Origin: Actinobacillus arthritidis
GTDB lineage: Bacteria > Pseudomonadota > Gammaproteobacteria > Enterobacterales > Pasteurellaceae
Direction of reading: 5' to 3'
NCBI RefSeq assembly: GCF_029774155.1
Contig: NZ_CP103833.1
Coordinates: 1,550,001 to 1,614,000, forward strand
DNA length: 64,000 bases
The notes below the pieces were generated by a model. It ran no database searches and was not told the origin of the DNA. It saw only the letters and a list, made by a program, of their open reading frames with translations. The position numbers and the translations under genes are program-made. Position 1 is the first letter of the stretch. Every line of letters starts with the position of its first letter. Below, one piece after another: positions 20,967 to 36,895 of the stretch.

Positions 20967-21650
20967 ATGCAGATGCAAGATATTTCAATTTCAACACCTC
21001 AATTAGACAGTGAAATGACTGTCACGCCATCTATCCACGATCCTGCGGTAGAATGGTTTCTTACCCACTGTCATATTCATCGTTATCCATCAAAATATAC
21101 ACTGATTCACGCCGGCGAAGATGCAGAATCTTTATTCTACATTGTGAGTGGCTCAGTTGCGGTATTTATTAAAGATGATGAAGGTAAAGAAATGATTCTT
21201 TCACATCTTGGACAAGGCGAGTTTGTTGGAGAAATCAGTTTATTTGAAGAGTCTGTTCAACCACGTACAGCTTGGGTAAAAACCAAAGGTGCTTGCGAAA
21301 TTGCAGAAATCTCGTATAAAAAATTTAAACAGCTTGTACATTTAAATCCGGATATTTTAATGTATCTTTCGGCACAAATGGCTCGCCGTTTACGCCAAAC
21401 ATCACGTCAAGTGAGTAATCTTGCGTTCTTAGATGTCACCGGTCGTATTGCTCAAACACTAATGAATCTCGCAAAAATGCCGGATGCGATGACCCATCCA
21501 GAAGGGATGCAAATTAAAATTACCCGTCAAGAAATTGGTCAAATGGTCGGTTGTTCTCGTGAAACAGTCGGCAGAATCTTAAAAATGTTAGAAGATGAGG
21601 GCTTAATTTCAGCCCACGGTAAAACGATTGTGGTTTACGGCACTCGCTAA
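20967..21650 (+). CDS. crp: cAMP receptor protein CRP
   Basis: Global regulator activated by cAMP. 227 residues. The cyclic-nucleotide domain has [12 protein letters not shown] and the PRTAWVKTK region that contacts cAMP, followed by the helix-turn-helix [20 protein letters not shown]. In this family it also drives competence through CRP-S sites together with Sxy; one such site lies at radC in this window. cpdA, which degrades cAMP, is at 48809-49636. A second in-frame ATG lies two codons in. Confidence 0.97.
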   Translation: MQMQDISISTPQLDSEMTVTPSIHDPAVEWFLTHCHIHRYPSKYTLIHAGEDAESLFYIVSGSVAVFIKDDEGKEMILSHLGQGEFVGEISLFEESVQPRTAWVKTKGACEIAEISYKKFKQLVHLNPDILMYLSAQMARRLRQTSRQVSNLAFLDVTGRIAQTLMNLAKMPDAMTHPEGMQIKITRQEIGQMVGCSRETVGRILKMLEDEGLISAHGKTIVVYGTR

Positions 21651-21664
21651 ATTTTAATGAAATC

Positions 21665-21699
21665 AGACCGCTTGTTAATCCTAACAGGCGGTCTTTTTT
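21665..21699. terminator. Terminator after crp with embedded USS
   Basis: Stem AGACCGC / GCGGTCT with extended partial pairing (TTGTTA/TAACAG) and a run of seven T. It contains ACCGCTTGT. It also marks the end of the convergent gene at 21699-22022. Confidence 0.75.
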
Positions 21700-22022
21700 T
21701 ATTCGTCTTTTACATAACGTTTGATAAATTTTGCTTGGTGCTTTTCAATCACTTCTTCAATCGAAATATCGTATTTATCCGCCAAAATAAACAAATTATC
21801 CAGCACATCGCCCAGTTCCTCGATCAAACACGCCTTTTTCTCTTGATAAGACGCCTCGGTTTCATCCGGACGATCTCTACCGATTTCAATCGCCCGCACC
21901 GCTCGCGCCACTTCACCGATTTCTTCACTTAAAAAGTTCACTCGAATAAACGGATTGTAACGATACCAGCCCTGTGTCTGATAAAATTCTCTGACCCAAT
22001 TTTGATAATCTTGAATCTGCAT
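21699..22022 (-). CDS. MazG-like nucleotide pyrophosphohydrolase
   Basis: 107 residues with the MazG metal-binding pattern: EEIGEVARAV and later IEELGDVLDNLFILAD (EExxE...ExxD). A single MazG domain of this size likely hydrolyses a nucleoside triphosphate; the substrate is unknown. It is convergent with crp. Confidence 0.8.
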   Translation of the reverse strand: MQIQDYQNWVREFYQTQGWYRYNPFIRVNFLSEEIGEVARAVRAIEIGRDRPDETEASYQEKKACLIEELGDVLDNLFILADKYDISIEEVIEKHQAKFIKRYVKDE

Positions 22023-22084
22023 TGTATTTCCTTGTTCGGCTTGTCATAATAACTTCAGTTTAATCGGAAAAAATAGGAAAGCCA

Positions 22085-22645
22085 ATGAATATTACCGTTT
22101 ATTGCGGCGCAAGCGTAGGAAACAAACCGCAATATCAACAAGCCGCACAAGCACTCGGCGAATGGATTGCCAAACATCAACATCAATTGATTTATGGCGG
22201 CGGAAGAGCCGGTCTGATGGGGATTGTTGCCGACAGCGTATTAGCACAACACGGCAAAGTAACCGGCGTGATCCCAACCTTTTTGCAAGAAAGGGAATTA
22301 GCTCATCCTTCGCTTACCAAGCTGATTGTCGTTAAAAATATGCCGGAACGAAAATTAAAAATGATTGAATTGGGTAATGCTTATATAGCCCTACCAGGGG
22401 GACCCGGTACGTTGGAAGAAATTAGCGAAGTGGTATCGTGGGCGAGAATCGGACAAAATAACAACCCTTGTATTTTCTTTGATGTCGAGGGTTACTATCA
22501 ACCGCTTAAAGCCTTTTATCAACAAATGGTCGGCAACGGTTTTCTTACTCAAACCGATTTGGATTGCGTGTTATTCTCTGATGATCTTGCTGAAATCGAG
22601 CAATTTATTCAAAATTATAGACCACCGGTAATCCGACAATATTAA
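22085..22645 (+). CDS. LOG-family protein (cytokinin riboside 5'-monophosphate phosphoribohydrolase-like)
   Basis: 186 residues with the LOG signature PGGPGTLEE and the upstream YGGGRAGLMG nucleotide-binding motif. The family splits N6-modified AMP or related nucleotides into base and ribose phosphate. In bacteria the role is mostly unproven. Stands between the MazG-like gene and hflX with its own ribosome site (AAATAGGAAAG). Confidence 0.88.
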   Translation: MNITVYCGASVGNKPQYQQAAQALGEWIAKHQHQLIYGGGRAGLMGIVADSVLAQHGKVTGVIPTFLQERELAHPSLTKLIVVKNMPERKLKMIELGNAYIALPGGPGTLEEISEVVSWARIGQNNNPCIFFDVEGYYQPLKAFYQQMVGNGFLTQTDLDCVLFSDDLAEIEQFIQNYRPPVIRQY

Positions 22646-22652
22646 ATGCAAA

Positions 22653-22675
22653 AAGCGGTAGCAATGCTACCGCTT
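22653..22675 (-). terminator. Terminator between LOG gene and hflX
   Basis: Stem AAGCGGTAGC / GCTACCGCTT, 3-base loop, with a short T run on the minus strand. It serves hflX and possibly the LOG gene too. Confidence 0.65.
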
Positions 22676-22680
22676 GTATT

Positions 22681-24039
22681 CTAGCTTTCTTCCCAACTTG
22701 CAAACTCAATATATTCCGCCAATTCCGGGAATTGTTTGAGCCACTTATTCCATTGCACTAAATCCACTTCTACTTCAATCAATCGGTCACCAAACTGATT
22801 AAAGACTTCATTTTTAATACAATGTTGTAAACGGAATTGCGTATAAATTTGCCCAGCGATTGCCGGTAATAATATCTTCTCACGCACTAACTCATTGCGT
22901 AAACATTCCCGAATCGCTTCATACAACAAATCAACGCCTTGATTGGTTTGTGCGGAGAGATAAACCGCTATCGGTTTGCCGTCATCATTCCGCTCAATAT
23001 GTGGCATCACACCCTCGAGTTTATCGACTTTGTTATAAACCAATAAGGTTGGAATGTCTAACGCACCGATTTCATCTAAGACTTGATTAACCGCATCAAT
23101 ATTTTCATTTTTGCGATCATCCGCCGCATCAATCACGTGCAACAATAAACTTGCTTCGGTGGTTTCCTGTAACGTCGATTTAAAGGCGGAAACCAAATCG
23201 TGCGGTAAGAAACGAATAAAACCGACCGTATCTGCTAAGATTGTCGTACCGACATCTTGAATCTGCATTCGGCGTAAAGTCGGATCAAGTGTTGCAAATA
23301 ACTGATCTGTCGCATAAACGCCGGCGTTAGTAATTGCATTAAACAAGGTAGATTTCCCCGCATTGGTATAGCCCACCAATGAAACGGTTGGAATGTCCGC
23401 TTTTTGACGAGTTTTCCGATTTTGGCTACGCCGCTTATTCACTTTCTCTAAGCGGTTTTGTAACTGTTGAATCCGCACTTTAATCAAACGGCGGTCGGTT
23501 TCCAGCTGGGTTTCGCCCGGTCCGCGTAAACCGACTGCACCGCCTTTTTGCTGATCTTGATTACCCAAACGGCGAACCAAACGGGTTGCCAAATGTTTAA
23601 GCTGTGCCAGCTCGACCTGTAATTTGCCCTCGTGCGATCTGGCTCGTTGGGCAAAAATATCTAAAATCAGACCGGTTCTATCCACTACCCGACATTCACA
23701 TAATGCTTGTAAATTACGTGTTTGTGACGGACTAAGCTCGTGATTGACTAGCACCACAGTAGCTCCCAACTCTTTTACTGCTTGAGCAATTTCATCGGCT
23801 TTACCTTGCCCGACAAAATATTTGATATGTGGTGCAGAACGCGAGGTGGTTAAAGTAGCAAGAATCTCAACACCAGCCGATTCGGCAAGCGTTTGAAATT
23901 CCATCAGATTCTCAATATCTTTGGTTTGGGAAAGAAAGAGATGGACTAAGACCGCTTTATCTTGCGTATGAGAAAAGTCTTTTATCTGTTTCTCAGATAA
24001 AGCAAAGCCAAATACAGCATTTTCATCTGTATTTGGCAT
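22681..24039 (-). CDS. hflX: Ribosome-associated GTPase HflX
   Basis: Splits stalled ribosomes, notably under heat stress. 452 residues. N-terminal HflX domain, a linker with the [15 protein letters not shown] signature, then the G domain with [12 protein letters not shown] and DTVGFIR. NKxD appears as YNKVD. It follows hfq by 11 bp on the same strand, as in the classic miaA-hfq-hflX cluster. Confidence 0.97.
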   Translation of the reverse strand: MPNTDENAVFGFALSEKQIKDFSHTQDKAVLVHLFLSQTKDIENLMEFQTLAESAGVEILATLTTSRSAPHIKYFVGQGKADEIAQAVKELGATVVLVNHELSPSQTRNLQALCECRVVDRTGLILDIFAQRARSHEGKLQVELAQLKHLATRLVRRLGNQDQQKGGAVGLRGPGETQLETDRRLIKVRIQQLQNRLEKVNKRRSQNRKTRQKADIPTVSLVGYTNAGKSTLFNAITNAGVYATDQLFATLDPTLRRMQIQDVGTTILADTVGFIRFLPHDLVSAFKSTLQETTEASLLLHVIDAADDRKNENIDAVNQVLDEIGALDIPTLLVYNKVDKLEGVMPHIERNDDGKPIAVYLSAQTNQGVDLLYEAIRECLRNELVREKILLPAIAGQIYTQFRLQHCIKNEVFNQFGDRLIEVEVDLVQWNKWLKQFPELAEYIEFASWEES

Positions 24040-24050
24040 TTCATTATGAA

Positions 24051-24353
24051 TTAAGGCTTCAGTAGTAATAACTTAATTATTCCGTTTTGTCCGCGTACTT
24101 CAACTGCCGGAGCGGGTTGAGCTTGTGCCGCACCGCCATTGTTATGAGAAACTGAGCGAGCCGGTACTACGGTTGAAATTGCGTGTTTGTAAACCATTTG
24201 GCTTACCGTGTTCTTTAATAAAATTACGAATTGGTCGAAAGATTCGATTTGTCCTTGTAATTTAATGCCGTTAACTAAATAAATTGAAACAGGAATACGC
24301 TCACGACGAAGTGCATTCAAATATGGATCTTGTAAAGATTGACCTTTTGCCAT
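24051..24353 (-). CDS. hfq: RNA chaperone Hfq, C-terminus probably altered by a frameshift
   Basis: Hexameric Sm-like protein that pairs sRNAs with mRNAs. The conserved core ([46 protein letters not shown]) is perfect. As written, the end reads [15 protein letters not shown] and stops at 24051, a basic-hydrophobic tail unlike other Hfq. Removing one base near 24095 gives VADKTE and a stop at 24077, an acidic end typical of the family. I think the latter is true. Confidence 0.93.
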   Translation of the reverse strand: MAKGQSLQDPYLNALRRERIPVSIYLVNGIKLQGQIESFDQFVILLKNTVSQMVYKHAISTVVPARSVSHNNGGAAQAQPAPAVEVRGQNGIIKLLLLKP

Positions 24354-24416
24354 TTTCTTTTCCTTTTTATTGTTGTGGTGAATATTGTTTTAGTGCCAAA
24401 GGCGAAGACGATATTA

Positions 24417-25362
24417 TCATAATTTAATTAAGTTTTGTTCGATCTTTTTCATCATTTTTAACTTAGAACTGGTCGGATCTAAACTGTCCAACCATTCAAT
24501 TTCGCCATTCCAGCCTCTTAACCAAGTTAATTGGCGTTTTGCAAGCTGACGAGTAGCACAAATGCCTTTGTAAATCGCTTCATCAAGCGAAATATCGCCG
24601 TCCAAATGTTCCCACATTTGACGATAACCGACACAACGGATAGACGGCAGATCTTTATGTAAATCGCCTCTAGCACGTAATTTTTCTACTTCTTGCTGAA
24701 ATCCGAGATCGATCATTTTCTGAAAACGTTGCTCAATACGCTGATGTAATACCGCTCTGTCTTGTGGTGCAATCGCAAATTGCAACACCTGATAAGGCAA
24801 ACTCTCACCCCTGTTGAACCGTTAACTCTGTCATTGTTTTGCCTGTGATATAAAAGACTTCTAAAGCACGATTAATCCGTTGACTATCATTAGGATTAAT
24901 TCGATTGCCGGCAACCGGATCTATCTCCAATAATTCACGATGCAATCCGTTCCAACCGATTTGCTCCGCTTTTGCTTCAATCTCCGCACGAATACCCTCA
25001 TCAGCGGAAGGTAACGGCGAAAGCCCTTCCAACAATGCTTTATAATAGAGCATCGTGCCGCCGACTAATAACGGAATACGTCCGCTTTCGCAAATTGCCG
25101 CCATTTCTCGTAACGCATCAGCACGAAAGTTCATCGCTGAATAACTTTCGCTCGGATCTAAAATATCAATTAAACGGTGTGGAGCAAGTTCTAATTCCGC
25201 TTTGCTCGGCTTCGCCGTACCAATATCCATACCTTTATAAATTAACGCCGAATCGACACTAATTACTTCCACCGGAAGCGTTTGACGTAATGCGATTGCC
25301 AAATCCGTTTTGCCCGAAGCGGTCGGACCCATTAAAAAAATTGCTAAAGGTTTCTGATTCAT
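24417..25362 (-). CDS. miaA: tRNA dimethylallyltransferase MiaA, frameshifted
   Basis: Adds the isopentenyl group to A37 of tRNAs that read UNN codons. The N-terminal part ([16 protein letters not shown], then [20 protein letters not shown]) runs to ELTVQQG and then meets a stop. The remainder ([19 protein letters not shown]) continues in another frame to 24417. One extra C in CCCC at about 24808-24811 (GGGG on the coding strand) explains it. Repaired length is 314 residues. Upstream of hfq, as in E. coli. Confidence 0.93.
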
Positions 25363-25508
25363 ATTGTTCCGTCTAAAGTTACAAGCGGTCGCATTTTAGC
25401 GGAAATTTGCCAAAAGCCCAAATGGAATCCTTTTTGTATTTTGTCAAAATATTGAGAGATGTTTTCAATAATCTATTACAGTTCCAAAGGGACTGACTTA
25501 TATGTAAT

Positions 25509-25532
25509 CACGTATGGTTTACCGTACGTAGG
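25509..25532 (+). repeat. Hairpin repeat, downstream copy flanking the autotransporter
   Basis: A 24-base hairpin (ACGTATGG-TTTA-CCGTACGT) nearly identical to the complement of 31422-31444: three substitutions and one insertion. It lies between miaA and the autotransporter terminator, so the two copies bracket the autotransporter in opposite orientation. Confidence 0.55.
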
Positions 25533-25545
25533 CAAGTAGAATTAA

Positions 25546-25581
25546 AAAAACGGCGATAAGTTTGCACCTATCGCCGTTTTT
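25546..25581 (-). terminator. Terminator of the autotransporter gene
   Basis: Stem AAAAACGGCGATA / TATCGCCGTTTTT with a 10-base loop, starting about 32 bp after the stop codon. T-rich on the minus-strand exit side. Confidence 0.8.
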
Positions 25582-25613
25582 ATCTTACTCAGTTAATTGA
25601 GTAAAGCGTTAAA

Positions 25614-31127
<5,514 letters not shown>

Positions 31128-31275
31128 AAATATTCTCTCTTAATTTTGGTTAAAGCTTACTTATTAAAATGACTATAAATAGTCGACAATAGATTATGAT
31201 CTATGATTTCATAGCCTAAATCAATTAAACATCAAATTCCCTACATTTCTTTACTCATCAGACAAAAAAATCCTG
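31128..31275 (-). promoter_or_regulatory. Autotransporter promoter and leader (candidate)
   Basis: Between the repeat tract and the start codon lies an AT-rich stretch. A possible promoter is TTGTCG, 17 bases, TAATAA (about 31187 to 31159 on the minus strand). The spacer contains the small palindrome GACTATAAATAGTC (31171-31184). Another palindrome, CTATGATTTCATAG, lies at 31201-31214. Confidence 0.35.
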
Positions 31276-31345
31276 TTTTGTTTTGTTTTGTTTTGTTTTG
31301 TTTTGTTTTGTTTTGTTTTGTTTTGTTTTGTTTTGTTTTGTTTTG
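31276..31345 (-). repeat. Pentanucleotide tract (CAAAA)14 upstream of the adhesin
   Basis: Fourteen perfect TTTTG units on the plus strand (CAAAA on the coding strand), 148 bp upstream of the adhesin start codon. A consensus -35 box TTGACA overlaps its far edge (31344-31349). Such tracts change length by slippage. In Neisseria nadA, another trimeric autotransporter gene, a promoter-upstream TAAA tract causes phase variation. A similar role is inferred here. Confidence 0.85.
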
Positions 31346-31421
31346 TCAAGATTATGTTAAAATAATTGATTTTAAATGGAGATATTTTTGTTGACTGTGC
31401 CATACATATCGAATATCTATG

Positions 31422-31445
31422 CCACGTACGATAAACTGTACGTGG
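31422..31445 (-). repeat. Hairpin repeat, upstream copy flanking the autotransporter
   Basis: Perfect 8-bp stem CCACGTAC / GTACGTGG with an 8-base loop. Its complement nearly matches 25509-25532. It lies in the 475-bp gap upstream of the adhesin, beyond the CAAAA tract. The rest of the gap (31446-31560) shows a GACTGTG direct repeat and no convincing gene. Confidence 0.55.
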
Positions 31446-31561
31446 GTTAAACATAGGGCTAGCCCTCCAGGACTGTGATGATACAAATCTTTTACAAATA
31501 TTGATTCAGTCCAATCGTAGGGGGAGCAATGCTTGTATCCGTAATGGGAAATATAAAAATA

Positions 31562-31583
31562 AGGGCGGATATATTATCCGCCC
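31562..31583 (-). terminator. Terminator of the gene at 31605-32219
   Basis: Stem GGGCGGATA / TATCCGCCC with a 3-base loop. On the minus strand it is followed by TTATTTTTATA. Confidence 0.7.
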
Positions 31584-31604
31584 GATAAATCTATAAATAT
31601 TCGT

Positions 31605-32219
31605 CTATTTTCTATGACACGCTTCATACAGCGGTAATAATTGGCGAATGGTTTGGTAAATAAATTCCGCCATATCAATCTGATCGAGCTCGGCTTTTTC
31701 GATATTACGTCCGATACACCAAAAATCTTCTTCATTTTCAAGCGATAATAAATCGGTTTCTTTCAGCGTTTTAAAATCGGCATATTCACTTTCCGCACCG
31801 TGCCATACTTCAAAATCTTGGTATTGAGAACGATCTAATTTTTCCAACCATTGATTATATTGCGCTAATGAAATCTGCGAACGATCCGCTCGGTAACAAT
31901 GCCAATCCAAACACACCTGTAAACGGCGGCGATTTAAAATCACCGATAAGATTGCCGCAGAATTACGGTTAAATTCATATTTGTAATAAGCAAAAAAGTG
32001 CGACCGTACCTGCCAACCGTTACACCATTTTTCAATATGCGGTTCGGCAAACGGCATACCAAGCTGACGAGCCACGTCTAAATGCAACGCTTTCCACTTT
32101 TGCCACTCCGCTTTGTAATGTGCTTTAATGAGCGGAATATCTTCCGGACAATATTTTTTCATTTGTGCAAATTGAAAAAACGGGATTTCAAATAATTCAC
32201 AACTTTTGGCATTCAGCAT
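31605..32219 (-). CDS. Unrecognised conserved-looking cytosolic protein
   Basis: 204 residues, no signal peptide or membrane segment. Rich in Trp, Tyr and charged residues, with segments such as SVILNRRRLQVCLDWHCYRAD and FEVWHGAESEYADFKTL. I do not recognise a family. It follows obgE on the same strand, but a USS-pair hairpin lies between them. A later start (MKKYCPEDIPLIK) is possible. Confidence 0.55.
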   Translation of the reverse strand: MLNAKSCELFEIPFFQFAQMKKYCPEDIPLIKAHYKAEWQKWKALHLDVARQLGMPFAEPHIEKWCNGWQVRSHFFAYYKYEFNRNSAAILSVILNRRRLQVCLDWHCYRADRSQISLAQYNQWLEKLDRSQYQDFEVWHGAESEYADFKTLKETDLLSLENEEDFWCIGRNIEKAELDQIDMAEFIYQTIRQLLPLYEACHRK

Positions 32220-32235
32220 TTTGATTCCTCAAATA

Positions 32236-32280
32236 AAAAGCGGTCGAATTTGCAAATTTTTTCGCAAATTCAACCGCTTG
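32236..32280 (-). terminator. USS-pair hairpin after obgE
   Basis: Imperfect stem AAGCGGTcGAATTTGC / GCAAATTCaACCGCTT with a T run on the minus-strand exit. Two inverted uptake-signal cores form the base. Confidence 0.55.
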
Positions 32281-32293
32281 TCATTAGCTGGGA

Positions 32294-33604
<1,311 letters not shown>

Positions 33605-33611
33605 CGTTTCA

Positions 33612-35338
33612 TTACATTTTTTCAATCGTCTTAATACCTAAGAGATCTAAACCTTGTTTTAACGTTTTCGCTGTTAATGCGGCTAAACGTAAACGGCTGT
33701 TTTTCACGTTTTCTTCTGCATTGAGCATTGGGCAAGCTTCGTAGAAACTTGAGAATGCACCGGCTAACTCATAGAGATATTGGCAAAGAATATGCGGCAT
33801 ACCGTCTTTTGCCACGCCGTTTAACGCTTCTTCAAACTGTAAAAGTTTAACCGCTAACGCACGTTCTTTATCTTCAGTTAAGTTAATTTCGCCGTTTAAG
33901 CCGTTTACATCAATGCCGGCACGGTTGAAGATTGAACGGATACGAGTATAAGCATATTGCATATATGGTGCAGTGTTACCTTCAAAGGTCAACATATTAT
34001 CCCAATCAAATACGTAGTCTGTAGTACGGTTCTTCGAGAGATCCGAATATTTGACCGAGCCGATTGCCACCGCTTCCACTACCGTCGCTTTTTCTGTCGC
34101 GGTTAAATCCGTTGAACGCTCTGAAATTAATTTATCCGCACGCTCAACCGCTTCATCCAATAAATCTTTTAATTTAACCGTACCACCCGAACGGGTTTTA
34201 AACGGCTTGCCGTCTTTACCTAACATCATTCCGAAGAACGGATGTTCAAGGCTGAAACTTTCCGGCACATAACCCGCTTTACGAGTAATTAACCACGCTT
34301 GTTGCATATGTTGTGCTTGGCGAGAATCCGAGAACACTAACACACGATCCGCATTTAACGTTTCATAACGATATTTCGTCGCAGACAATATCAGTCGTGG
34401 TATATAAGAAACCGCCGTCTTTTTTCTGTACGATAACGCCCATCGGGTCACCGTCTTTGTTCTTAAATTCTTCTAGGAACACCACTAACGCACCGTCGTC
34501 TTCCACCGCTAAACCTTTTGCTTTTAAATCCGCTACGATTTCCGGCAACATCGGGTTGTAAAGGCTTTCGCCCATCACATCTTTTTCTGAAAGCGTGACG
34601 TTTAAACGATCGTAGTTTTCTTGATTGTGGTGCATAGTAATATCGACTAATTTTTTCCACATCGTACGGCAATATTCATCACCGCTTTGTAGTTTCACCA
34701 CATAGTTACGTGCTTTTTCGGCAAACACTTCATCACTGTCGTAATGTTCTTTTGCCGCACGATAGAAGGCTTCCAAATCACTTAATTCCATTTGGCTGGC
34801 GTGTTCGTTTTCCATTTTTTCCAAGTATGCGATTAACATACCGAACTGCGTACCCCAGTCGCCGACGTGGTTGGCACGAATCACTTTGTTACCTAAAAAT
34901 TCTAAGGTACGTACCACCGCATCACCGATAATGGTTGAACGTAGGTGACCTACGTGCATCTCTTTTGCCACATTTGGCGAAGAATAGTCGATTACGATAG
35001 TTTGCGGATTTGCAGTTTTAATCCCAAAATTGACCGCTTGTAATGCTTCACTTGCTTGGCTTGCTAACCACGCTTGGTTTAAGAAAATATTGATAAAGCC
35101 CGGGCCGGCAATTTCTAATTTATCGGCAATGCCATTCAAATCTGCGTTATCTAAAATTTTCTGCGCAAACTCACGTGGGTTCATACCTAATTTTTTTTGC
35201 GCCCATTGCACCGTTTGCTTGATAATCGCCAAATTCCGGCTTACCTGATTGACGAACAAGTGGCTCAACATTGCTTTCTGCACCAGCCGCTATCATTGCT
35301 TGTTTAATTTTGTCTGATAAAATCTGTTGAATATTCAC
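33612..35338 (-). CDS. argS: Arginyl-tRNA synthetase, interrupted by two frameshifts
   Basis: Essential class I synthetase. Three open segments join into one 574-residue protein. Segment one ([15 protein letters not shown]...GDYQANG) breaks in an A8 run at 35191-35198. Segment two ([10 protein letters not shown]..., [12 protein letters not shown] = HIGH motif) breaks near 34379 after TTTDI. Segment three carries [29 protein letters not shown] and the C-terminus. One extra base at each site restores the frame. Start is GTG at 35338 after AAAAAGG. Confidence 0.94.
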
Positions 35339-35434
35339 GAATATATAACCTTTTTCTACGTGCAATCTCCTGCACGATACTAATTTAAAAATCCGAATAG
35401 TGCAGAAAATTGCACCCTAAAGGAAAAACGCTCT

Positions 35435-36031
35435 ATGATACAAGAAAATGCAAAATTTTACGAGAAAATGACCGCTTATTTTGGCGATTTTTCTGAATTT
35501 CAACAAAAAATTCAGCAAATTGCCCATTTGGCGATGCTGGATTTAAATCAGTTTAAAATTGACCATTTAGCAGTCAGAATGAATGACTGGCAGACTGCTG
35601 AACAATGGCGCTCATTCTTACTTGAACAAGGTGAATTGTTAAAAGAAAGCGAAGTAAACGGACGACCAATAGCCCTTATCAAACTCAGTCAGCCGTTATC
35701 TTTTTTAGGGCAAGCGGTTTCAATTATCGAATTACCGTTCCCGAAAGATAAAGTTTATCCGCAACAAGGTTGGGAACATATTGAAATAGTTTACCCAATG
35801 AAGAAAAACGAAACGGTTGAGCAATGGGTTGAACGTACCTTAAAACAATTTCATTTAAAAATTAATGCCAATCTTGAACTTAAAATCAGCCAACCACAGG
35901 TAGAAGGCGAGCGTTTACCCAATCCAAGTATTGCAATTTCATTAAAAAATAAAACTTATTCCAATCCTTATTGTCTAAAGCTCCACCCTTATGATATAAA
36001 TGCGGTGGTCCGTTCAGAGGATCATTTCTGA
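35435..36031 (+). CDS. yecM: YecM-family (VOC-like) protein
   Basis: 198 residues resembling E. coli YecM, a vicinal-oxygen-chelate-fold protein of unknown role. Features include IDHLAVRMNDWQTAEQWR and GWEHIEIVYPM. It is divergent from argS, whose E. coli homologue also lies near yecM. Confidence 0.8.
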   Translation: MIQENAKFYEKMTAYFGDFSEFQQKIQQIAHLAMLDLNQFKIDHLAVRMNDWQTAEQWRSFLLEQGELLKESEVNGRPIALIKLSQPLSFLGQAVSIIELPFPKDKVYPQQGWEHIEIVYPMKKNETVEQWVERTLKQFHLKINANLELKISQPQVEGERLPNPSIAISLKNKTYSNPYCLKLHPYDINAVVRSEDHF

Positions 36032-36053
36032 ACAACTTTTGTTGGAGAACAAT

Positions 36054-36516
36054 ATGAAAAAATTTAGTTTAGCGTACGCTTTATTTGCCGGTTTAACCCT
36101 TGTAGGTTGTGCAAATACCGATATTTATAGCGTGCGTATATGGCTCAAACCAAGCGAAAGAAGCTCGTTCAATCAGCTATGGTACGATTGTTTCTGTACG
36201 TGATGTCAAAATTCAAGCTGATAACCAAGGCGTTATCGGTACTGTCGGCGGCGGTGTGTTAGGCGGTCTAGCCGGTTCAACCGTTGGCGGTGGTTCAGGT
36301 CAAGCAGTTGCAAGTGCAGTCGGTGCGATTGCCGGTGCAATGATTGGTAGCACAGTTGAAGAGAAAGTGAGCCAAGTATCTTCATTAGAAATGGTTATTC
36401 GCAAAGACGACGGTAAAGAAATCGTTGTTGTTCAGAAAAAAGAAGACGGTTTTACTCCGGGCAAACGTGTTAGAATTGTCGGTTCAAATTCAGATTTGAA
36501 CGTATCACTTCTTTAA
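36054..36516 (+). CDS. Pcp/SlyB-type outer-membrane lipoprotein, frameshifted
   Basis: Signal peptide with lipobox (LTLVGC) followed by ANTDIYS. The frame then breaks. The rest (VYGSNQAKEARSISYGTIVS, the glycine zipper GGGVLGGLAGSTVGGGSG, and a beta C-terminus) continues one base over from about 36130. Two missing G in AGCGTGCGTA, or one extra base, would explain it. The repaired protein is about 154 residues, like Haemophilus Pcp (peptidoglycan-associated lipoprotein). Confidence 0.85.
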
Positions 36517-36542
36517 TTTATTTATCTTTCAAGGTATTCATA

Positions 36543-36818
36543 ATGAAAAAATTTTCTTTTACTCTATTAGCAACTGTAGCTTTAGCGACTTGTACGCAAG
36601 ATTTCTATGCGGATAAAGGTAATGCCACAATTTTAGACAGTAAAACCTTATCTCAAGATACTGTTCAGTTAACTGTTAAAAAAGATAACGGTGAACTTGT
36701 AACCCTTACTCGTAAATATGATTCACACGCGACTGTAGGTGCACGAGTAAATCTTGCAGAGAAAATAGAACAGCAAGATTCGGATTTAACCACTATTCGT
36801 CGTTACGAATTTAAATAA
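36543..36818 (+). CDS. Small exported protein resembling the Pcp C-terminal domain
   Basis: 91 residues starting MKKFSFTLLATVALATC, very like the N-terminus of the lipoprotein upstream, with a non-ideal lipobox (LATC). The body (TVQLTVKKDNGELVTLTRKY...VGARVNL) resembles the C-terminal part of Pcp (EMVIRKDDGKEIVVVQK...GKRVRIV), but the glycine zipper is absent. It may be a shortened duplicate. Spacing to the gene before is 26 bp. Confidence 0.6.
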   Translation: MKKFSFTLLATVALATCTQDFYADKGNATILDSKTLSQDTVQLTVKKDNGELVTLTRKYDSHATVGARVNLAEKIEQQDSDLTTIRRYEFK

Positions 36819-36895
36819 TCGGATCTCTCGTTATAAAATGGTCGCTCATACTTTTCAGTTTGGCGACCATAATTTTTTCTAAAGTACATAAAGTT

